Of a DNA stretch of 11,936 nucleotides, positions 1 through 4,942 are shown piece after piece. The stretch lies in the NCBI GenBank assembly GCA_021827445.1, contig JAKAVW010000060.1:1-11936 (forward strand), read 5' to 3'. The stretch is from Pseudomonadota bacterium. GTDB lineage: Bacteria > Pseudomonadota > Gammaproteobacteria > Acidithiobacillales > Acidithiobacillaceae. The notes under the pieces were generated by a model that was not told the origin of the DNA, searched no databases, and saw only the letters and a list, made by a program, of their open reading frames with translations. The translations under genes and the position numbers were made by a program. Numbering within the stretch: the first letter of the stretch is position 1; each line of letters starts with the position of its first letter.

Positions 1-872
1 GGATCATAGCGGATGGGAAGCCGCTTGATACCATGGCGCCATATCTCCAGGGTGACCAGCAGCGGGATCCACCAGCTTCCTGTGACCCAATAAAAGACTG
101 TAAAACCTTTCAGAAAGGGGAGAAGGGAGTGGAGATAGGGGGCCATGGCGGCGTTGACGATGAGTAGGGAGCCCGCCAGGGTGGAGATGGCCATGGCCCC
201 CATGTTGATCCAGTAGGGCGGTACCAGATCCTCCGCCGCAAAGGGGAAGAAATTGAAACGGTAAAAAATGATGACCATGATCCAGATGTAGAGCATGCCG
301 CCCCAGAGCCACAGGGAGAGCGCGATGAAATTGAATTCCAGGCGATGCACGGGGTTCCAGTGGGCATCCAGCAGCGCGGCGAGCACAGCGACGGATTGGG
401 TGGCAACCACTGCCAAAAGCCAGGTACCGGTGATGCCCCCATCCAGAGAAGGCTTATGTTTCTGGATGGTGAAGGCAGTGAAGATGCCGTATTTCAGTAT
501 CAGCCAAAGGGCCATGGCAAGCCCCCAGAGCAGCATCCCCGTTATTTCCTCGTTCGCCAAAAGGACGAACTGGCTGCCGAGAATAGCGGATCCGGCCACC
601 ACGGAAAAGAAACCAGGACCGCGCTGGTAATCCTTGAGATCCACACCCAGCCGCCTTCCAAAGTGCATGATGCGCCAGAGCGTCAGGCACCATAATACGC
701 CGTAGAATAGACCATTGAGCCAGAAAAGTGAGCGAGCGAGGAGCGGAATGCCTATGGCCTGGGCCGCCAGGGAGACGATACCCGTGGCCATCACCAGAGC
801 GAAATAAGCTGGGGCCAGATCTTTTGCGGCGGTATCCAGTAGACGAACCAGACCCTTCTCCATCCCTTTCAT
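1..872 (-). CDS. TehA/SLAC1-family anion channel or C4-dicarboxylate transporter (3' end outside window)
   Basis: A reading frame of 290 codons stays open from an ATG at 872 to the left edge, so the C-terminus is missing (relatives are roughly 340-360 residues). The protein is strongly hydrophobic. The segment starting near residue 18, DLAPAYFALVMATGIVSLAA, is the characteristic first-helix signature of the family annotated as tellurite resistance/C4-dicarboxylate transporter (SLAC1/TehA fold, a trimeric ten-helix anion channel of the inner membrane). About seven or eight hydrophobic helices can be counted before the edge. The start has an AGGGA motif 10 bases upstream; a second ATG at 863 is possible. 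The gene lies 27 bp after the DUF2945 gene and is probably cotranscribed with it. Family members are known to pass small anions; nitrate or nitrite as the substrate here is inference from the neighbourhood. The family call is firm, the substrate is not. Confidence 0.85.
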   Translation of the reverse strand, partial: MKGMEKGLVRLLDTAAKDLAPAYFALVMATGIVSLAAQAIGIPLLARSLFWLNGLFYGVLWCLTLWRIMHFGRRLGVDLKDYQRGPGFFSVVAGSAILGSQFVLLANEEITGMLLWGLAMALWLILKYGIFTAFTIQKHKPSLDGGITGTWLLAVVATQSVAVLAALLDAHWNPVHRLEFNFIALSLWLWGGMLYIWIMVIIFYRFNFFPFAAEDLVPPYWINMGAMAISTLAGSLLIVNAAMAPYLHSLLPFLKGFTVFYWVTGSWWIPLLVTLEIWRHGIKRLPIRYD

Positions 873-899
873 GTCACTCGTTTCCCTGGGAAAGGCTGC

Positions 900-1139
900 T
901 CAACCACTTGGCTCCTCCCCCAGAAGGCGCAGTGCGCCGCCCTTATGATAGGCGACATGGCAACTTTTATCGCTTTGGATGGCATATTGAGGATCTTCTG
1001 GAGTGGCGTGGTGAGTATAGCCATGTACAGGAAAATTCCGGGTGTGAATGCCAGTAATCACGCCCGTGACCGAACCCGCCTCCGAGTTCCAGGTGACATG
1101 GTCACCTACAACAAAGCGATATACCTTTGTATTCTGCAT
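900..1139 (-). CDS. DUF2945 (hypervirulence-associated TUDOR-type) small protein
   Basis: A 79-residue soluble protein. The start at 1139 is chosen because GGGAGG lies 5 bases upstream; an ATG at 1190 would add 17 residues but has no such site. The sequence carries the DUF2945 hallmarks in order: an N-terminal GDHVTWNSEAGSVTGVI block (residues 12-28), a THHATPEDPQYAIQSDK block (around 42-58) and a C-terminal HKGGAL block near residue 65. This family forms a small SH3/TUDOR-like barrel found in many proteobacteria and fungi; its molecular role is not established. It sits between the glutathione S-transferase remnant and the TehA-like gene on the same strand, 27 bp from the latter. There are no membrane segments or signal peptide. 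The family is recognised with good confidence; no function can be assigned from this sequence. Confidence 0.85.
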   Translation of the reverse strand: MQNTKVYRFVVGDHVTWNSEAGSVTGVITGIHTRNFPVHGYTHHATPEDPQYAIQSDKSCHVAYHKGGALRLLGEEPSG

Positions 1140-1224
1140 CAGACCTCCCGAGTATTGGCGATGGGTCGCCATTGGATTTGGCGCAATCAAGGTAGATACC
1201 GTCGCCGGGCTGAAGATCCAGTTT

Positions 1225-1750
1225 TCAAAAAATGAGGATTATGCTGGACTCGTGGTTAGTAATGGATGCCCGTCTGCCGTGAACGCGGATGCAGGCTGAA
1301 CTCGGCCGAAGGACGATAATTCCCTGAAACCAGCGGGCCAGATGGGGCAAGGGCCAACCAACCCCAGCACCAAAATCGATGGCGGCAAATAGAACTATGT
1401 CGGCTATGGTCAAGCGCCGTGGAACGATGGTGCTATGCTCCGACAACAGAGCATTCAACCATCGCATGCCGTCCTCCATCAAGGCTACTAGTCCTGGCAC
1501 ACATTCCGGCAAGACCAGTCAGCATACGGGTTTTGTACATTTCAAAACCCTTTCCCGTTTCTGCGATCCAGCTACCATCATCGAGTTCGAGGACTGGAAC
1601 CTGTCCGGCAGGGTTGCGAATGACAAACTCGGGCCTGCGGTTTTCACCGCCATCCACATCCATGTCGCGTATGGGTATAACCAGCTGCTTTTCGGCCAAG
1701 AACATTCGTACCGCGCGAGGGTTGGGACGGGCACCATGATAAAGCAGCAT
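1225..1750 (-). pseudogene. Glutathione S-transferase pseudogene (internal deletion plus frameshift)
   Basis: The start is clear: ATG at 1750 with GGAG 8-9 bases upstream. Residues 1-65 form a normal GST thioredoxin-like domain, with the MLLYHGARPNPRAVRMFLAE opening and the RNPAGQVPVLELDDGSWIAET block (residues 45-65), which includes the cis-proline and the Glu/Thr that contact glutathione. Directly after IAET the sequence jumps to GFEMYKTRML, which in relatives belongs to the middle of the helical C-terminal domain, so about 50 residues appear to be missing. Around 1513-1520 the frame then shifts: the rest of the domain (PECVPGLVALMEDGMRWL and the later LTIADIVLFAAIDFGAGVGW block) continues in another frame down to a TGA at 1225-1227. 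The original frame runs out at 1433. The product cannot be a working GST. A sequencing error could explain the frameshift but not the deletion. Confidence 0.82.
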
Positions 1751-1880
1751 GTTAAGTTCTCCTATAACGAGCAATGTGAGATTCGTGGGGGATCCCAAAG
1801 CAACCGAATTGGGCTGGCTATCCCGCATGTTTCTGCGTCCCGACCGATGTAATCACTCATGACTACTGACAGAAAGCCTA

Positions 1881-2501
1881 TCAGCGCCAGAAGCTGACGA
1901 AGAAGCGCACAGGACCTAGAAACTCAACTCGGTGCGGCAGGTCCGGGGGGATCCAACCCGGCCGCTCCGGGCTCAAGGTCCAGGCACGGCCGCTGCCGTC
2001 CTCAAGGCAATAACGTAGCTGACCCTCCAAAATAATCAGGCGCCCCCAGATTCCAGCCTTGGTGCGGTGATCATGGCGCAGGCTAGCAGGAGCATTCTCC
2101 GCAGTGAATTCAGGCGTTCGTTGGTATTCTGCCAGGGGCAACGAGGGTTCGGGTAGAAGCAAGTCGGCCTCCTGTTCACCAGTATCCAGATATTGGCGTT
2201 TGTCGCGCGTATGGCGCCACTGCTCGGCGTCGGGCAAGGCTGGCTTTTTCTGGATAATGACCGGCCATCGCGCCGCGAGATCTGTATTGAGGTCGAGATA
2301 TTCCTCCATGCCGTCTGGCATATCAACATCGCGAAAAATCGCATCTACTGGACACTCGGCCACACAAAGGGTGCAATCGATACATTCGTGCGGATTGATC
2401 ACCAGAAAATTGGGGCCCTCATAAAAACAATCCACCGGGCAGACAGTGACACAGTCCGTATATTTGCAGCGGATACAAGATTCCGTGACCACGTGCGTCA
2501 T
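1881..2501 (-). CDS. 7Fe ferredoxin (FdxA type) fused to a TehB/YeaR-like (DUF1971) domain
   Basis: A 206-residue protein. ATG at 2501 follows AAGGAGG at 2508-2514, and ATGA overlap couples it to the preceding small membrane protein; upstream in-frame codons give no sensible protein. Residues 1-107 are a complete FdxA-type ferredoxin. By comparison with Azotobacter ferredoxin I, C9, C17 and C50 would hold the [3Fe-4S] cluster and C21, C40, C43 and C46 the [4Fe-4S] cluster, with C12 and C25 extra. The usual FdxA C-terminal tail (LPDAEQW, residues 89-95) is present, and the family normally stops near residue 107. Here the frame continues through a short acidic linker into a full DUF1971 domain (about 124-206: YQRTPEFTAE, HRTKAGIWGRLIILEG, PHRVEFLGPVRFFVSFWR). 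That small cupin-like domain is seen in E. coli YeaR, a nitrate/NO-induced protein, and in some TehB proteins. The fusion is read directly; an electron-transfer partner role is inference. Confidence 0.92.
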   Translation of the reverse strand: MTHVVTESCIRCKYTDCVTVCPVDCFYEGPNFLVINPHECIDCTLCVAECPVDAIFRDVDMPDGMEEYLDLNTDLAARWPVIIQKKPALPDAEQWRHTRDKRQYLDTGEQEADLLLPEPSLPLAEYQRTPEFTAENAPASLRHDHRTKAGIWGRLIILEGQLRYCLEDGSGRAWTLSPERPGWIPPDLPHRVEFLGPVRFFVSFWR

Positions 2502-2725
2502 ACCCCCCCTCCTTGGCCGCAACGATGCGGCCAGGGTAAGGAATAATCCTTCCACGGCCAAAATCGTTCCCCGAGGACAAAAGTGCTGGCAGCGAGCCCA
2601 TCGGCAAGGTGCAACTCCAGGCATCCGGCCCAACCCCAGGCCATGAGCAGACTCGTGACCAGCTGCAGGGTGACGGGGAGGATGAACAACACCCAGAACG
2701 GCCGTCGCCCTTGACCAATGCTCAT
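2498..2725 (-). CDS. Small single-span membrane protein of unknown function
   Basis: A 75-residue frame with start and stop both inside ATGA overlaps: its ATG (2725) overlaps the hemerythrin gene stop (2724-2722), and its TGA (2500-2498) overlaps the ferredoxin-fusion ATG (2501). This arrangement is the main evidence that it is a real gene. The protein begins with a short basic N-terminus (RR at 7-8), followed by one hydrophobic segment at about residues 9-34 (PFWVLFILPVTLQLVTSLLM and onward). A shorter, weaker hydrophobic stretch follows at 40-52. The C-terminal tail is rich in tryptophan and proline (W56, P57, W58, P64, W65, P66) and has a single Cys at 69. The last codons read through the G-rich ribosome binding site of the next gene. 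I do not recognise a family. Position suggests a membrane anchor or partner for the hemerythrin or ferredoxin proteins, but this is only inference. Confidence 0.7.
   Translation of the reverse strand: MSIGQGRRPFWVLFILPVTLQLVTSLLMAWGWAGCLELHLADGLAASTFVLGERFWPWKDYSLPWPHRCGQGGGV
2503..2514 (-). promoter_or_regulatory. Ribosome binding site of the ferredoxin fusion, containing a run of seven G
   Basis: On the - strand AAGGAGG is followed by further G residues (seven in a row at 2509-2503), then TATGA. The site fixes the start at 2501 and is itself the last codons of the upstream small membrane protein gene. Slippage in the G run would move that protein's stop and alter the spacing to the next start. 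Confidence 0.75.
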
Positions 2726-3255
2726 TGGGTCTCGTTCTCCACCAGGGCGCGACGTGTAGCCATAGCCATACCGAGGCTACGCATTGTGCTGAGATCGAGA
2801 AGTTTTTCGGCAATGGGAAAGATTTCGCCATTTTCCAGAGCTACATGGGCGCGGTTCATAGAGACGAAAGGTTCCACAAGCAAAAGGTGAGGAACTTGGC
2901 CTGCCTCCACTTGAACCAGATCCGCAGCCAATGTCTGCCAAGTGGCTTCCAATTGCCGGTGCTGGGCTGCAAGATTGGCGACGGATGAGCGCAAGATGTC
3001 TGGAAATTTTGCCTGCGCGAGTAGCCACGGAAAGAGCTGTACTTCCTCGTCAGCATGGTGTGCCGGACCCGAAATCTCAAAATAGCGACGGATACGGGCG
3101 GCCGCTTGCTGGGCCTCCGGGTCGGCTCCGACTTGGCTCAGGTGCTCGGCCAGTCGCTCCAAGATGTCGCAGTGACTGATGATTCGCTCGTGGCAAGCGC
3201 GCAGCAAGCCTATGGGATCATCGAAGGACGGTGCCGGTTCAGCGATCAGTTTCAT
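2722..3255 (-). CDS. Hemerythrin (HHE) domain protein
   Basis: A 177-residue cytoplasmic four-helix protein of the hemerythrin/HHE cation-binding family, which binds a carboxylate-bridged diiron centre and in various members senses or stores O2 or deals with nitric oxide and iron-sulfur damage. The likely metal ligands are visible: H22 in ACHERI; the first HxxxE (H67-E71) in HHADEE, directly before LFPWL; H99 in AQHRQLEATW; and the second HxxxE (H137-E141) in MNRAHVALENGEIFP. The start at 3255 is preferred because its ATGA overlaps the stop of a 28-codon small ORF that has a strong ribosome binding site, with AAGGA directly before the ATG. An ATG at 3300 in the same frame would add 15 residues but lacks a site. 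The 3' end overlaps the next gene by ATGA. The family is certain, the ligand (O2, NO or iron) is not. The divergent nitrate reductase operon makes an NO-related role plausible but unproven. Confidence 0.9.
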   Translation of the reverse strand: MKLIAEPAPSFDDPIGLLRACHERIISHCDILERLAEHLSQVGADPEAQQAAARIRRYFEISGPAHHADEEVQLFPWLLAQAKFPDILRSSVANLAAQHRQLEATWQTLAADLVQVEAGQVPHLLLVEPFVSMNRAHVALENGEIFPIAEKLLDLSTMRSLGMAMATRRALVENETQ

Positions 3256-3338
3256 TCCTTGTGGTCTCGTTGCACATGCGAAAGTATAGTCGAAGCCCAT
3301 ATGGCATCGGCGCGCAGAAGATCTGTGACATTCATCAT
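3252..3338 (-). CDS. 28-residue small ORF, translationally coupled to the hemerythrin gene
   Basis: The - strand shows GGAGG (3347-3343), a 4-base gap, then ATGATG and 28 codons ending in TGA at 3254-3252. That stop overlaps the hemerythrin ATG at 3255 as ATGA. The ribosome binding site is the best in this operon head, and the hemerythrin start itself has none at a normal distance, so coupling through this ORF is likely. The peptide begins MMNVTDLLRADAIW and ends QRDHKE; it is soluble, mixed in charge and could form an amphipathic helix. It has no runs of a single amino acid, so it does not look like an attenuation leader. I do not recognise a family. It may be a genuine small protein or only a coupling leader peptide. 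Confidence 0.6.
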   Translation of the reverse strand: MMNVTDLLRADAIWASTILSHVQRDHKE

Positions 3339-3371
3339 AGCACCTCCAATCTTGGCTGGAACAGTCCGGTT

Positions 3372-3377
3372 ATTCTC
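3372..3377 (-). promoter_or_regulatory. Candidate -10 element for the leftward operon
   Basis: On the - strand the hexamer reads GAGAAT, 4 of 6 bases matching TATAAT. It begins 22 bp downstream of the edge of the FNR-like box at 3400-3413. That puts the box centre at about -41.5 from an inferred start near 3365, the spacing of class II FNR-activated promoters. The resulting leader to the GGAGG of the small ORF would be short (about 18 bases). Confidence 0.4.
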
Positions 3378-3399
3378 GACCATTTCCGTCTACAATTCA

Positions 3400-3413
3400 T
3401 TGATCCAGAACAA
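3400..3413. promoter_or_regulatory. FNR/ANR-like box in the divergent intergenic region
   Basis: The sequence TTGATCCAGAACAA matches the dyad TTGAT-N4-ATCAA at 9 of 10 positions. It lies between the hemerythrin operon and narK. narK and narGHJI promoters in many proteobacteria are controlled by FNR-type oxygen sensors, so an anaerobic regulator site is expected here. A good -10 spacing is seen for the leftward direction; for the rightward direction no -10 at the class II distance is convincing. No clear NarL heptamers were seen nearby. Confidence 0.5.
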
Positions 3414-3481
3414 GAATATACGTCATGGCCCATATTCCTTCATGCAGCGTTTACAAAAGTCGATTTATCTGAACTACGGAT

Positions 3482-3487
3482 TATAAA
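3482..3487 (+). promoter_or_regulatory. Candidate -10 element upstream of narK
   Basis: TATAAA matches the -10 consensus at 5 of 6 bases and would give a leader of about 120 bases before narK. No good -35 lies at 16-18 bp: TTTACA at 3450-3455 is 26 bp away. The promoter assignment is weak. Confidence 0.25.
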
Positions 3488-3537
3488 CTGAAGGTTAGAC
3501 AGACTCCTCGTCCGCTTGATCGCTTGGCACAACTCGT

Positions 3538-3575
3538 AGACGACACGACTATTCTGGCGAAATCGCCTATCGTCT
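3538..3575 (+). other. Imperfect inverted repeat in the narK leader
   Basis: An inner pair GGCGA (3556-3560) and TCGCC (3563-3567) around AA, and an outer pair AGACGA (3538-3543) and TCGTCT (3570-3575), could form an RNA stem with an asymmetric internal loop, or mark a dyad for a protein. It does not look like a terminator because no U run follows. The role is unknown. Confidence 0.25.
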
Positions 3576-3616
3576 TCTATCCTGAAAGCACTGTTGGGAT
3601 ATCGATAAGGAATTGC

Positions 3617-4894
3617 ATGCCCAGTTACAAACCCGCCAAAGGCAGCCCTAATGCCGCACTATGGGGTGCAACTTTAGGTTTTTTTATTGGTTTTGGGGCA
3701 GTGTCTCTCTTTGGTCCTACTGCTGCGGCCTTCAAAACGGTTATGCACTTAACCCCAAGCATGATGGGGATTTTAGTGGCTATTCCCATGCTGACAGGAT
3801 CCTTACTACGTATTCCCTTTGGGGCCTGGGTAGACAGAGAAGGCGGCACAAGGCCTTTTATCATTCTTTTGAGTCTCGCTTTGCTCGGCTTACTTGGGCT
3901 TTATACCGTTTTATTGACGCTATACCCCGATCGATTAGGACCCGCCGCCTATCCGCTGATTCTCTTCTTGGGCGCGCTGGCGGGTTGTGGCATTGCGACC
4001 TTCTCCGTAGGTATCGGACAGGTCGCTTATTGGTTTCCTATCCAACAGCAGGGACGGGCTCTCGCCATATTTGCCGGGTTAGGCAATGCCTCCCCTGCCC
4101 TGTCAACGGTTTTTTTACCTTGGGTGACCAACCGCTGGGGGCTTTCTCCGGCTTATTTGGCTTACATCCGTTTGGGACATAACGCCTGGCATTTTCAATT
4201 CAGGCATCAGGGTGCAAGTGTTGTGGATGCAACGCAAGGCGCTAAAACTGAGGGTGAAGAACTCTTTCCCCATGACTCGGCCATCGAAGGTCTGAAGCTC
4301 GCCGCCAGAACATGGCAGACCTGGCCGTTGGTACTGCTGTATTTTACCACCTTCGGCGGTTTTCTCGCGCTGACTGCCTGGCTACCAACATATGGTCACG
4401 AACTGTTTCACCTTCCTCTCGGCACTGCAACGCTCATTGCCGCTGGTTTCGCCTTATTCAGCTCGTTAATCCGCATCCCAGGTGGCATCTGGTCCGACCG
4501 CTGGGGCGGAGAGCCTGTAGCCGTTATCAGCTTGTTCTGCCTCCTGCTTGGAGCTGCTATTACCAGCTTTTCGGATACCCTTTTCCTGAGCATCCCGGGG
4601 TTGCTGTTGATTGCTGCGGGGATGGGTGTCAACAATGCTGCTGTCTTCAAGATGGTGCCACAATATGTGGGTAAAGCAGTGGGTAGTGCCGCAGGATGGG
4701 TGGGTGGTTTGGGCGCCTTCGGTGGTTTCGCCGTACCGCCTCTCCTTGGTTGGTTTGCCGAGCGTTGGGGCACGATAGGTTATGCCCGTGGGTTTCTTGT
4801 GTATGTCGTGCTGGCCATAGCCAGTCTCGGGTTGGCAGCATGGTTACACTTCCCCGAACAAAAACGCACGTTCTCTGTAAAAACATCATCATGA
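3617..4894 (+). CDS. narK: NarK nitrate/nitrite transporter (MFS), probably missing part of helix 6
   Basis: A 425-residue major facilitator protein of the inner membrane that moves nitrate in and/or nitrite out to serve cytoplasmic nitrate reductase. The start at 3617 has AAGGA 7 bases upstream; the frame extends back to a TTG at 3524, but that stretch is not membrane-protein-like. R65 (LLRIPFGAWVDR) and R286 (RIPGGIWSDR) correspond to the two nitrate-binding arginines. Both NarK signatures are present: GALAGCGIATFSVGIGQVAY and, near the C-terminus, AGMGVNNAAVFKMVPQYVG followed by a glycine-rich helix. At residues 180-191 the sequence passes from AYLAY through only IRLGH to NAWHFQF. From memory, relatives carry about 16 mostly hydrophobic residues there, so about 11-12 residues of helix 6 appear lost in frame. 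If real, topology or transport may be impaired. The gene ends 48 bp before narG and heads the operon. Confidence 0.9.
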   Translation: MPSYKPAKGSPNAALWGATLGFFIGFGAVSLFGPTAAAFKTVMHLTPSMMGILVAIPMLTGSLLRIPFGAWVDREGGTRPFIILLSLALLGLLGLYTVLLTLYPDRLGPAAYPLILFLGALAGCGIATFSVGIGQVAYWFPIQQQGRALAIFAGLGNASPALSTVFLPWVTNRWGLSPAYLAYIRLGHNAWHFQFRHQGASVVDATQGAKTEGEELFPHDSAIEGLKLAARTWQTWPLVLLYFTTFGGFLALTAWLPTYGHELFHLPLGTATLIAAGFALFSSLIRIPGGIWSDRWGGEPVAVISLFCLLLGAAITSFSDTLFLSIPGLLLIAAGMGVNNAAVFKMVPQYVGKAVGSAAGWVGGLGAFGGFAVPPLLGWFAERWGTIGYARGFLVYVVLAIASLGLAAWLHFPEQKRTFSVKTSS

Positions 4895-4942
4895 TACATC
4901 GCCTTCAGCGAAAAGCAGATTCATTAACTTAAGGAGTATGCT

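Noticed and set aside
1379..1852. A 157-codon open frame on the + strand
   Set aside because: It lies antisense to the GST remnant, whose protein similarity is clear; the + strand translation has no recognisable domain and no good ribosome binding site.
1751..1880. Possible terminator or promoter between the ferredoxin fusion and the GST remnant
   Set aside because: Only a short GGGATCCC palindrome and no GC hairpin with a U run; no convincing -35/-10 pair.
2502..2831. N-terminal extension of the ferredoxin frame to 2831
   Set aside because: The extension is arginine- and tryptophan-rich with no domain, covers other genes, and the ATG at 2501 has an excellent ribosome binding site and matches the usual FdxA N-terminus.
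3055..3486. A 143-codon + strand frame across the hemerythrin gene and intergenic region
   Set aside because: It is mostly antisense to the hemerythrin gene and its translation shows no family features; it covers the regulatory region.
3516..3529. Second FNR half-site TTGAT at 3516-3520
   Set aside because: The other half (TGGCA) does not match ATCAA, so this is only a half-site expected by chance.
3524..3616. N-terminal extension of NarK from a TTG at 3524
   Set aside because: It gives an unusual 31-residue leader without a ribosome binding site; the ATG at 3617 has AAGGA at good spacing.
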